A stretch of 64,000 bases of DNA. Source: Gloeocapsa sp. DLM2.Bin57. GTDB taxonomy: Bacteria; Cyanobacteriota; Cyanobacteriia; Cyanobacteriales; Gloeocapsaceae. Both the position numbers and the translations under genes were made by a program. Positions 7,961 through 15,687 of the stretch are shown piece after piece. Below the pieces are notes generated by a model, which was given only the letters and a program-made list of their open reading frames with translations, had not been told where the DNA came from and ran no database searches. The DNA is taken from contig RECR01000112.1 in assembly GCA_007693955.1 (NCBI GenBank), positions 1 to 64,000 of the forward strand, written 5' to 3'. The first letter of the stretch is position 1. Each line of letters begins with the position of its first letter.

Positions 7961-9823
7961 CTATTCCCTATCCCGTAGCGCTATATCTAAAATACTTTGA
8001 TAACAAATATCTAAATATTGCTCAAGATTATCTAGTTGAAAAGTTTTTCTACCTTGTGGAGTGTGTTTAACAATATTATCACCAGTTTGGGTTAGTAAAA
8101 TACCATTAGGTAATAAAGATGATGCTAACATAGTTTCTTTACTAGTAGGTTCAACTAGAATAACTAAATCACTACCTTGATAAAATAACCCTTCATTTTC
8201 AAAAATTGTCTCTGGATATTCAGCGATTAATAAATCTAAGTGAGGATGACGTAACAAACTCTGAATATTAACATTATAGGGTTGTTGTTGGATGCGTTGG
8301 CGTTGGTTTAAATAAACACCTTCTTGACAAATACCGCCGATTAAATAATCAGGATAACTAGTTAAAATAGATTGAATCAGTTCAGCTAATTCTTGTTGAC
8401 TTAAACGATTAAAAGTAACAATAGGAATTCGCGAAGGTTTATCCTTAGGGAAAAAGAAATTAAAAATATGACGGGGAACATCAATACTGTTACCTTGTGC
8501 GGGTTTAAGGTGCATAAAAACCCCAGGAGAAGCGTTAATTTCAATTATCCCAAAATTGCCCTCTTTCCAGGATTTAGAGATATCCGTAGCAATGACATCA
8601 ATACCTAAACAAGCAAGACCAAGATATTGGGCGATATCTTCAGCTAATTGTCGATTATCGGGATGAATCTCACTAGTGCAATCGATACTAACTCCACCCG
8701 CGGAAATATTAGCGACTTTGCGTAAATAAACCGTTTGGTTAAGAGGAATTACTGTATCTAAAGATAAACCTTGTTCTTGTATATAACTTTCTAAGATCTC
8801 ATCAACTAAGATTTTAGTTAGAGGGGAAATAGGTGTATCTTTACGTATTTCTTTTTTGTTTTCTTCTGTAATTAATTCAGCCAAAGTTTGAGCCCCATTA
8901 CCTATTACATAGGGAGGACGGCGTTCCACCGCAGCGACAAATTGTTCACCAACACAAACCAGACGAAAATCTGAACCTGTTAAACTTTCTTCGATTACAA
9001 TAGGATTAGTGGTAGAGGTAGCTTGGGCTTTTTCAAAAGCATTAATTAAGCTATTTTTATCGTTAATTTGTGCAGTAACACCGATTCCTTCATGTCCCGC
9101 TACTGGTTTAATAGCTACTGGATAACCAATCTCTTCAATAACAGCTAAAGCGGATGCTAGGGTATAAACAATTTTACCTTTAGGTACAGGAAAACCGAGA
9201 TTAATCAGAAAATCTTTAGAATCGTCTTTTTGTGTGGTTAAATCTGAATCCAAAAGACTATCACAGTCAAAAATAGTAGATAATCCCCGAATTTGATATT
9301 TACCATAACCATATTGTATTAATCCTTCTTCCCAGACAAGAAAAGTAGGAATATCCATCTGGTAAGCTGTATTTAATAAAGAATAGATAGTCGGATTTCC
9401 ATAAATAGAATTACCAAATTTTTGTTGTAAAATCTGTAATTGTTGCTCAAAATCAAAATCTTTACCCAGAGTAATATTCTCTAACCATTGATAAACTGTT
9501 TCTACGATCGCGCGACTAGTAGCATAATGCAGAGATTGTAAAGCTATACGTTCAAAATCAGGATAATTATGTTTACTCACACGGTTTAAATACAAGTCCA
9601 TATCTAATTGGCTAAAGTAATAAAGCGTCTCGGTGAGTAATTCTCCATAACCGTTAAGTTTTAACTTTTGTAAAGCTGGTAAATATTGACTCATCTTATC
9701 TTGATAAGTTTCCACACTCAGAGGTTTAGCTTGATGAGATAGGCTAAAGTCAAAAACTAATGCTCCCGTATTAAGATAGGGATTAGGACCGAGATAATAT
9801 TTAAAATTAGTTATGGTAAACAC
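7961..9823 (-). CDS. cphA2: CphA2-type cyanophycin synthetase, copy 1
   Basis: 620 residues resembling the first two-thirds of cyanophycin synthetase. N-terminal domain with GPNPYLNTG (12-20); ATP-grasp domain about 200-460 with GHEGIGVTA (243-251), GSDFRLVCVG (283-292), LRKVANISAGGVSID (367-381), IHPDN (386-390) and the metal-binding IIEINASPG (426-434). Where CphA1 has the Mur-ligase P-loop (GTNGKT), near residue 471, this protein reads TFNRLSQQEL, so the second ATP site is gone and the Mur-like domain is shortened. That matches CphA2, which polymerises beta-Asp-Arg dipeptides with a single ATP site. It starts with GTG at 9823. Strongly similar to the next copy upstream. No cphB (cyanophycinase) is in the window. 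Confidence 0.78.
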   Translation of the reverse strand: MFTITNFKYYLGPNPYLNTGALVFDFSLSHQAKPLSVETYQDKMSQYLPALQKLKLNGYGELLTETLYYFSQLDMDLYLNRVSKHNYPDFERIALQSLHYATSRAIVETVYQWLENITLGKDFDFEQQLQILQQKFGNSIYGNPTIYSLLNTAYQMDIPTFLVWEEGLIQYGYGKYQIRGLSTIFDCDSLLDSDLTTQKDDSKDFLINLGFPVPKGKIVYTLASALAVIEEIGYPVAIKPVAGHEGIGVTAQINDKNSLINAFEKAQATSTTNPIVIEESLTGSDFRLVCVGEQFVAAVERRPPYVIGNGAQTLAELITEENKKEIRKDTPISPLTKILVDEILESYIQEQGLSLDTVIPLNQTVYLRKVANISAGGVSIDCTSEIHPDNRQLAEDIAQYLGLACLGIDVIATDISKSWKEGNFGIIEINASPGVFMHLKPAQGNSIDVPRHIFNFFFPKDKPSRIPIVTFNRLSQQELAELIQSILTSYPDYLIGGICQEGVYLNQRQRIQQQPYNVNIQSLLRHPHLDLLIAEYPETIFENEGLFYQGSDLVILVEPTSKETMLASSLLPNGILLTQTGDNIVKHTPQGRKTFQLDNLEQYLDICYQSILDIALRDRE

Positions 9824-9828
9824 TGTTT

Positions 9829-9833
9829 AGGAG
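9829..9833 (+). promoter_or_regulatory. Ribosome binding site AGGAG for the small plus-strand ORF
   Basis: A perfect AGGAG lies 7 nt upstream of the GTG at 9841. Most genes in this window have poor Shine-Dalgarno sequences, so this is the main reason for accepting the 62-codon ORF as translated. Confidence 0.5.
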
Positions 9834-9840
9834 AATAACT

Positions 9841-10029
9841 GTGATCAATGAAGATAACCTCTCTGGTACTAGTTTTCCGCTTCAGTCTGAAGATGAATTA
9901 GCTAGACTAATGCAAATCAAAGAAACTAAAGCGAAAAAACTAATAGCGAACAGAGAGTGTACCCAATGTACCTATTTATATACCCTCAAAGGGCAAAAAG
10001 TTCGACGTACAGCCCTAATCATAGAGTAG
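9841..10029 (+). CDS. Small protein of unknown function between the two cphA2-like genes
   Basis: A 62-codon GTG-started ORF that fills the 207-bp gap between two tandem cphA2-like genes but is read on the opposite strand. The product is charged in its first half (acidic start, then KETKAKKL), carries one Cys-x-x-Cys pair (CTQC near residue 41) and ends in a basic-hydrophobic tail. It has no signal peptide or membrane segment and I recognise no family. Its start is 17 bp from the divergent start of copy 1, and its stop abuts the stop of copy 2. It could be a regulator, an accessory peptide or a substrate; it could also be chance, although the AGGAG site argues for translation. Confidence 0.5.
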   Translation: MINEDNLSGTSFPLQSEDELARLMQIKETKAKKLIANRECTQCTYLYTLKGQKVRRTALIIE

Positions 10030-10030
10030 T

Positions 10031-11911
10031 TCAACACGTCAGTAAACGGGTAATTTCTTTGAGATAGACGTAACTAAAGGATTCCGATTCAGCTAGAGTA
10101 TAACTCTCCATCATTCCTTGAACCTTAACAGAAATAGAGTCACCTTGTTTAATAATCAGGGTTTTATTGGGGAGTAAATCTCTGGCTAAAATCATCTCTG
10201 TTTCTGTAGGCTCATCTAAAACGATTAAATCGCTTCCTTCATAAACCATACCATCTTCAGAGAAAACCCGTTCTGGATATTCAGCGATTAAAAGATCTAA
10301 TTTGGGATGACGTAGTAAACTTTTGATATTACTATTGTAATCTTTGTTAATCACTTTTTCAGAACGATTGAGAAACATCGCGTCTTGACAAACCGAACCA
10401 ATCAACCAATCAGGATGACGTAAGAGAATATGATCGACGATTTCGTAGATTTCCTCTCGGTAAAGTTTATTAAAGGTAATAATGGGAACGCGACAGGGTT
10501 GAGTGGAAGGAAATAGATAGTCAAGAATATAGCCTGGAACATCTACACTCTCACCTACAGCAGGATTTAGGTGCATAAAGATACCTGGTGCGGCGTTAAT
10601 CTCAATGATCCCAAAATTCCCCTCTTTCCAAGAACGAGAAATATCTTCAGCGATGACATCAACACCCATACAAACCAGACGGAAGTATTGAGCGATATCT
10701 TGAGCTAGAATCATATTATCTGGGTGAATATTGCTAGTAGAATCAATACTCACACCACCAGAAGAGAGATTAGCTACTTTACGTAAATAAACAACTTCTC
10801 CTGATTCAAGAATGGTATCTAGGTATAAACCCTGTTCCTCTAGGTATTTATCCATGACCTCATCGGTGATAATTTTACCTAAAGCTGAAGTAGGAGTGTC
10901 TTGACGCGCTTCGGTAGCGTTCTCTTTCTCGATTAATTCTTCAATTGTCGATTTACCGTCACCTGTAACAAAAGCGGGACGACGTTCTACCGCTGCTGCG
11001 AATTTCCCTCCTACACAGAGAAGACGAAAATCAGAACCAGTGATACTCTGTTCAACGATAATAGAAGATGATCCTTCTTCGGTAGCTTCTTTAGCTTTAC
11101 CAAAAGCGAATTCTAAACCGCGATCGTCTCTAACGTTAGCGGTAACCCCAATCCCTTTATGTCCGACTACTGGTTTAACCGCTACAGGGTAACCGATTTC
11201 TTTAACCGCGTCAAAAGCTTCGTCTAGGGTATAGACAATTTCTCCCTTGGGTACAGGAAAACCACAGGTAGCTAAAAAAGCTTTACAGTCGTCTTTCTGG
11301 GTGGTAAAGTCTGAGTCTAGTTGACTATCACAGTTAAAGGTTGTCGCTACCCCTCTGATTTGATATTTACCATAACCGTATTGAATTAAACGTTCATCAG
11401 GTAGGTAAAAGGTGGGTATCTGACGATGATAAGCTGTCTGTAGAATAGAGTAAAGGGTTGGACCACCATAAGTGGAGTCGCGAAATAATTCTTGGAGATA
11501 GGTTAATTCACGGTGAAAGTCGAAGTTTTTATCTCTGGTAATTGCTTCGAGACAATCCCAGACTAAATTAATTACTCCTCTGGTGGTTTCGTGGTGTATC
11601 GATTGAATAGCGATGGTAAATTTATCGGTTTCGGGTTTAATGCTGAACCTTTCAACATATAATCCCATTTCTAATTGACTAACTTCTGACATAGTTGCTG
11701 CCAACATTTCGGCGTGGGTTTTAACCTTTAATCCTCGTAATTGAGGTAAATAATCACCCATTTCTTGCAAATATTCTTTAACCTTTAAGGGTTTAGCATC
11801 TTGGCCAAAGGTAAAATCAAATACTACAGCACGTGTATTGAGATAAGGGTTTGGACCTTCGTATTCTTTAATGTTAAAAATATCAAAGGTTTCGGCTCGT
11901 TTTTTACTCAC
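10031..11911 (-). CDS. cphA2: CphA2-type cyanophycin synthetase, copy 2
   Basis: 626 residues with the same architecture as copy 1: N-terminal GPNPYLNTR block, ATP-grasp domain with GHKGIGVTA, GSDFRLLCVG, GDGKSTIEELI, LRKVANLSSGGVSID, IHPDN and IIEINAAPG, then a shortened Mur-ligase-like remnant in which the P-loop is replaced by ITFNKLYREEI. The remnant still shows the CphA1-like segments LLRHPKLDLLIAEYPE and GSDLIVLDEPTE. The protein therefore has one ATP site, as in CphA2. Two full-length, divergent copies in tandem are unusual and suggest different acceptors, a hetero-oligomer, or duplication with drift. Copy 2 is upstream of copy 1 in the reading direction. Confidence 0.78.
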   Translation of the reverse strand: MSKKRAETFDIFNIKEYEGPNPYLNTRAVVFDFTFGQDAKPLKVKEYLQEMGDYLPQLRGLKVKTHAEMLAATMSEVSQLEMGLYVERFSIKPETDKFTIAIQSIHHETTRGVINLVWDCLEAITRDKNFDFHRELTYLQELFRDSTYGGPTLYSILQTAYHRQIPTFYLPDERLIQYGYGKYQIRGVATTFNCDSQLDSDFTTQKDDCKAFLATCGFPVPKGEIVYTLDEAFDAVKEIGYPVAVKPVVGHKGIGVTANVRDDRGLEFAFGKAKEATEEGSSSIIVEQSITGSDFRLLCVGGKFAAAVERRPAFVTGDGKSTIEELIEKENATEARQDTPTSALGKIITDEVMDKYLEEQGLYLDTILESGEVVYLRKVANLSSGGVSIDSTSNIHPDNMILAQDIAQYFRLVCMGVDVIAEDISRSWKEGNFGIIEINAAPGIFMHLNPAVGESVDVPGYILDYLFPSTQPCRVPIITFNKLYREEIYEIVDHILLRHPDWLIGSVCQDAMFLNRSEKVINKDYNSNIKSLLRHPKLDLLIAEYPERVFSEDGMVYEGSDLIVLDEPTETEMILARDLLPNKTLIIKQGDSISVKVQGMMESYTLAESESFSYVYLKEITRLLTC

Positions 11912-12087
11912 AACTTTATTACTTTCTTGACTACTAATTTACTCTGAATTTTATTCTTACTCGATTATTGTATCTGAGTGAGAATCTTTATAAAAAATAA
12001 ATTTTTGCCTAAATTGTAAATTTCGATACATTTTTTTGGAGGAAAAAAGCATCTAATTATTGAGAATTATAGCTATAAATAGTTAGT

Positions 12088-13476
12088 ATGAATAAGTTTA
12101 AATTACCAGATACACTTGTAATTGCTTCTGCCATTTTATTAATAACAATTGTACTAACTTGGATAGTTCCTGGTGGGGAATTTGCTAAAGAAGTAGTAGA
12201 TGGTCGGGAAGTGATAGTACCAGGTACGTTCCAAACTATAGAGCCGGCCCCCCAAAGTATTCTCACCTTTTTTACTGCCCCTTATCTGGGTTTTAAAGAA
12301 GCAGTAGGAGTAATAGCTTTTATTTTCTTCATTGGTGGTGCTTTTGGGATGATTAACGCCACTGGTGCAATTAACGCAGGATTATTAAAGTTAGTAGGTT
12401 TTACTTTGAGTAATCCACTATATAAATGGGTGGTTATTCCATTATTAATTCTCGCTTTTGCTTTAGCAGGTGGTACTTTTGGCATGAGTGAGGAAGTATT
12501 GGTATTTGTTCTGATTACTATACCTTTGGCTATCTCCTTGGGATACGATCGCCTAGTGGGTGTAGCTATTCCTTTAGTTGGTGCTGGTGCAGGTTTTGCC
12601 GGAGCATTTTTAAACCCTTTTACCGTGGGTGTAGCTCAAGGAATCGCGGGAATACCTTTATTTAGTGGTATGGCTTATCGTATCTTTGCTTGGGTGGTTT
12701 TTTCTTTGTTGACCATCGCCTACATCATGTTTTATATTTCTAGATTAGAAAAAGATAAAACCATTAGTCCGATTTATTCAGAAGACGATACCCTAGATAT
12801 TGACACAACTCAACCTAGAGAACTACCTTTAACTAGCAACCGCATCATTATCCTGTTGTTATTTGCTCTGGCTATAGTAGTATTAGCTTGGGGAGTAACC
12901 CAAAGAGATTGGTATATCACCGAAATCTCAGGTTTATTTTTTGGTTTGGGGATCTTTTCAGCTTTAATTGGGGGATTATCTATGTCAACCATGGTTAAAG
13001 CTTTTAGCGATGGGGCTAAAGAAATGATGGGTGCTTGTTTAGTGGTGGCTTTCTGTAGAGGTATTTTGGTGATAGCCGAAGACGCTAATATTATTGATAC
13101 CATCCTCAACTCTATGTCCAATGTACTTTCTGATATGCCTCCTGTGATCTCAGCACAAGCAATGTTTATCCTGCAATCCTTCTTGAATTTCTTTGTACCC
13201 TCTGGTTCAGGTCAAGCTGCTTTAACTATGCCCATTATGGCGCCTTTAGGAGACTTGTTGGGAGTTTCTCGTCAAACCGCGGTGTTAGCTTTCCAGTTTG
13301 GTGATGGTCTTAGTAATATGGTTCTTCCTACTAGTGGGGTAACCATGGGTGTACTTTCCATTGCACGGATTCCCTATGACGTTTGGCTACGTTGGATGAT
13401 TCCTTTGATGATTATTTACTTTATCGCTGCAATGCTTTTATTAGCAGGTCCTACAGTTTTCTTTGAATGGAATTAA
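12088..13476 (+). CDS. YfcC/DcuC-family integral membrane carrier (C4-dicarboxylate or basic amino acid type)
   Basis: A 462-residue protein with about 12 hydrophobic segments, of the YfcC/ArcD-like branch of the C4-dicarboxylate anaerobic carrier family. Typical features are the N-terminal TWIVPGGEF segment, the glycine-rich AGGTFGMSEE loop near residue 130 and the FVPSGSGQAALTMPIMAPLGD motif near residue 370. Members move dicarboxylates, arginine/ornithine or small peptides. It is divergent from the cphA2 pair with a 176-bp gap, so transport of aspartate, arginine or the Asp-Arg dipeptide is an attractive but unproven idea. A GGAGG at about 12040 is too far upstream to serve this ATG. Confidence 0.8.
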   Translation: MNKFKLPDTLVIASAILLITIVLTWIVPGGEFAKEVVDGREVIVPGTFQTIEPAPQSILTFFTAPYLGFKEAVGVIAFIFFIGGAFGMINATGAINAGLLKLVGFTLSNPLYKWVVIPLLILAFALAGGTFGMSEEVLVFVLITIPLAISLGYDRLVGVAIPLVGAGAGFAGAFLNPFTVGVAQGIAGIPLFSGMAYRIFAWVVFSLLTIAYIMFYISRLEKDKTISPIYSEDDTLDIDTTQPRELPLTSNRIIILLLFALAIVVLAWGVTQRDWYITEISGLFFGLGIFSALIGGLSMSTMVKAFSDGAKEMMGACLVVAFCRGILVIAEDANIIDTILNSMSNVLSDMPPVISAQAMFILQSFLNFFVPSGSGQAALTMPIMAPLGDLLGVSRQTAVLAFQFGDGLSNMVLPTSGVTMGVLSIARIPYDVWLRWMIPLMIIYFIAAMLLLAGPTVFFEWN

Positions 13477-13544
13477 GCAAAAGTGTCCAGAAACGTTTAT
13501 GATGTTTTAAGATTTTTGTTAACTTTTTTTACAGTAATCAACAA

Positions 13545-14096
13545 ATGAAACAACGCGGTGTAACAGTTTGGTTTACAGGTCTCAGTGGCGCAGGCAAAAC
13601 TACTATAACCACAGCAGTGGCTCAGTTTTTAAGAGAACAGGGATATCCTCTAGAGGTTCTCGATGGTGATATCGTCAGGGAAAATCTCACTAAAGGTTTA
13701 GGATTTAGTAAAGCAGATCGCGATGAGAATATACGCCGTATTGGATTTGTAGCTAATTTGTTAACTCGTCATGGTGTAATTGTCCTAGTTTCGGCTATCT
13801 CTCCCTATCGTGAGATTCGCGAAGAAGTACGCGGAAAAATAGGTGATTTCGTCGAAGTCTTTGTCAATGCACCTTTAGCTGTGTGTGAAGGAAGAGACGT
13901 TAAAGGTCTGTATAAACGTGCTAGAGCAGGAGAAATTAAATCTTTTACAGGAATCGATGACCCCTATGAACCTCCTGTTAATCCTGAAGTAGAATGTCGT
14001 ACCGATTTAGAAGAACTTTCAGAAAGTATCAATAAAGTTTTAGCAAAATTACAAGAGTTAGGTTATATTGCTGAACATAGTCCCGTTTCTGTATAA
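13545..14096 (+). CDS. cysC: Adenylyl-sulfate (APS) kinase
   Basis: Phosphorylates APS to PAPS, the sulfuryl donor for sulfotransferases and for sulfate reduction. The P-loop GLSGAGKTT is at residues 12-20; [10 protein letters not shown] and the [22 protein letters not shown] segment are family hallmarks. Length 183 aa is complete for the stand-alone kinase. It lies 68 bp after the carrier gene and 39 bp before the DUF92 gene. Given the sulfotransferase in the same region, it may supply that enzyme as well as general assimilation. Confidence 0.95.
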   Translation: MKQRGVTVWFTGLSGAGKTTITTAVAQFLREQGYPLEVLDGDIVRENLTKGLGFSKADRDENIRRIGFVANLLTRHGVIVLVSAISPYREIREEVRGKIGDFVEVFVNAPLAVCEGRDVKGLYKRARAGEIKSFTGIDDPYEPPVNPEVECRTDLEELSESINKVLAKLQELGYIAEHSPVSV

Positions 14097-14135
14097 TTTT
14101 CAACAGTAACTAAGGTTCTGCCACAGAGGTAAATT

Positions 14136-14879
14136 ATGCTATCAGAGTTAGGGTTATCCAATCCCTGGTTAATAGGAACAGCAATTAATACCCTGCTATT
14201 AGCGATCGCTTTGATTGCTCCAAAAAAATTACTAACTCTTGGTGGTTTAGCTAACGCTTGGTTACTAGGCGTAATTATCTGGGGTACTCTGGGTTTACCA
14301 GGTTACCTCGTGGTTATGTTCTATTTTTTAGTGGGATCTGCAGTCACTAAAGTTGGTCTAGCCCAAAAAGAAGCAGAGGGAATCGCTGAAAAGCGCTCAG
14401 GTGCAAGAGGTCCAGAAAATGTCTGGGGTTCGGCTTTAATTGCTGCTCTTTGTGCTTTAGCGATCATCTGGTTACCAGACTACCAACCCTTATTATTATT
14501 AGGTTATGTCGCTAGTTTTAGTACTAAATTATCTGATACTACTGCTAGTGAAATTGGTAAAGCCTATGGTAAAACCACCTTTTTAATTACTACCCTTAAA
14601 CCCGTTCCTCGGGGAACTGAAGGAGCAGTTAGTCTAGAAGGTACTCTCGCAGGAATCCTAGGCTCAGTGGCGATCGCTCTAGTAGCTTGGGGAGTAGGTT
14701 TAATCAACCTTAGAGAAATTATTTATTGTGTTATCGCTGCATTTATAGCAACTACTATAGAAAGTTTAATCGGTGCTACCTTACAATCTAGATTAACTTG
14801 GCTAAGTAATGAATTAGTCAATGTGATTAATACTTTTTTAGGAGCGGCGATCGCTATTGGTTTAGGTTTAAGTTTTTAG
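14136..14879 (+). CDS. DUF92/TIGR00297 membrane protein (phytyl-phosphate kinase-like)
   Basis: A 247-residue polytopic protein of the DUF92 family, recognisable by VWGSALIAALCAL, the SFSTKLSDTTASEIGKAYGK segment and PVPRGTEGAVSLEGT. The plant member VTE6 phosphorylates phytyl phosphate to phytyl diphosphate in tocopherol and phylloquinone salvage, so the same reaction is plausible for this thylakoid-bearing organism. The stop codon is immediately followed by the ATG of the next gene, so the two are probably translationally coupled. Confidence 0.8.
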   Translation: MLSELGLSNPWLIGTAINTLLLAIALIAPKKLLTLGGLANAWLLGVIIWGTLGLPGYLVVMFYFLVGSAVTKVGLAQKEAEGIAEKRSGARGPENVWGSALIAALCALAIIWLPDYQPLLLLGYVASFSTKLSDTTASEIGKAYGKTTFLITTLKPVPRGTEGAVSLEGTLAGILGSVAIALVAWGVGLINLREIIYCVIAAFIATTIESLIGATLQSRLTWLSNELVNVINTFLGAAIAIGLGLSF

Positions 14880-15314
14880 ATGTCTAACATAGTACAATTA
14901 AGAGCTGCTAAAATTCCTCTAGTTGGCAATATAGCTGTACATTATTGGCTCGTCATCTGGCAAAATCAAAGTGTAGAACGTTGGGAAGTATGGCAAAGAG
15001 CTAATTGTTGTCAATATAGTTGGGGTCATTTGCATAAAAATTTACTGCAATATTCCCAAGGAGTAGGAAATGGTGACAGTTGGCTAGAAGCCCAATGGTT
15101 AGATAGTGAAGCTGATTTATTAATAAATACTATCAAAAATAGTCCTGAAATTTATCCCTATAAGTATAAGTATAGATATTGGCCCGGTCCTAATAGTAAT
15201 ACTTACGTTCAATGGGTTTTAAATGAAGCTAAAACCAACCATTACTTAAGTTATTTAGGTCTTGGTAAAAATTATCAACCAGGTAAAATCTTTAATTTTT
15301 TGAGCACAAATTAG
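14880..15314 (+). CDS. Conserved-looking small protein, possibly DUF3750-like
   Basis: 144 residues starting at the base after the stop of the DUF92 gene, with no gap. The centre and C-terminus (YRYWPGPNSNTYVQWVL, then a YLGLGKNY segment) recall DUF3750 proteins, but the match is by eye and the protein is shorter than the proteobacterial members. Rich in Trp, Tyr and Asn, with no signal peptide and no clear membrane helix. The function is unknown; tight coupling to the DUF92 gene suggests co-expression. Confidence 0.6.
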   Translation: MSNIVQLRAAKIPLVGNIAVHYWLVIWQNQSVERWEVWQRANCCQYSWGHLHKNLLQYSQGVGNGDSWLEAQWLDSEADLLINTIKNSPEIYPYKYKYRYWPGPNSNTYVQWVLNEAKTNHYLSYLGLGKNYQPGKIFNFLSTN

Positions 15315-15366
15315 GCTCTCCTGACACAGGGGTGTAAACTGTACATTAAGTTACAAAAAAGATAAA

Positions 15367-15432
15367 GTGGGTTACGGCGCTCCCTGGAAAACTTTACTAG
15401 AATTCACAAATTATGACCCGCGCCTAACCCAC
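15367..15432. repeat. Interspersed palindromic repeat (GTGGGTTA...TAACCCAC)
   Basis: Left arm GTGGGTTACGGCGC (15367-15380) pairs with right arm GCGCCTAACCCAC (15420-15432), with one bulged base and a loop of about 39 bp. Repeats with these GTGGGTTAGGCGC-type ends are widespread in cyanobacterial intergenic DNA and resemble small non-autonomous mobile elements. No second copy was noticed in this window. Confidence 0.55.
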
Positions 15433-15554
15433 CCTACGATATCTAAAATTTACTTATCACCACAGGTGCACCGAGAGGCTAAAAAGAGCTAAAATAACCT
15501 GAGTTCGGGAGCAAAAATCGGGACAAAAAAAGGAGAGATAAACTGAGGTTATTT

Positions 15555-15573
15555 AGGTTAAGGAAAAGTTAAG
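15555..15573. promoter_or_regulatory. Candidate Pho box upstream of pstS
   Basis: Two 8-bp direct repeats, AGGTTAAG and AAGTTAAG, are separated by 3 bp (11-bp period). On the opposite strand they read CTTAACTT and CTTAACCT, close to the cyanobacterial Pho-box unit CTTAACCT. They lie about 37 bp upstream of the -35 of the pstS promoter, which suits a response-regulator (SphR/PhoB) site. Confidence 0.55.
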
Positions 15574-15609
15574 AAACCCAGGTTATTTTCAAGGGATTTA
15601 TTAAGTCAG

Positions 15610-15637
15610 TTGACTTATGATTTTTTTACAGTAAAAT
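15610..15637 (+). promoter_or_regulatory. Candidate pstS promoter
   Basis: TTGACT at 15610-15615 and TAAAAT at 15632-15637 are separated by 16 bp. Start of transcription would fall near 15645, leaving a leader of about 45 nt before the ATG. Confidence 0.4.
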
Positions 15638-15687
15638 AACAAAGACAAGATAATATATAGTCAAATTTTGTAAGGATTATCATATCA

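Larger units (their letters stand above)
15315..15687. other. 373-bp region: palindromic repeat, Pho box and pstS promoter
   Basis: No coding frame is seen. From left to right it holds an interspersed palindrome (15367-15432), a second imperfect inverted repeat whose arms are AATAACCTGAGTT at 15493-15505 and AACTGAGGTTATT at 15541-15553, the candidate Pho box and a sigma-70-like promoter for pstS. Further copies of the AGGTTATT core lie at 15546 and 15581. Confidence 0.6.

Noticed and set aside
7961-11911. Calling the two synthetases CphA1 (full cyanophycin synthetase)
   Set aside because: They are about 250 residues too short and lack the Mur-ligase P-loop that CphA1 needs.
12057-13121. Minus-strand ORFs inside the carrier gene
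   Set aside because: They are frame shadows of a strongly coding plus-strand membrane protein gene.
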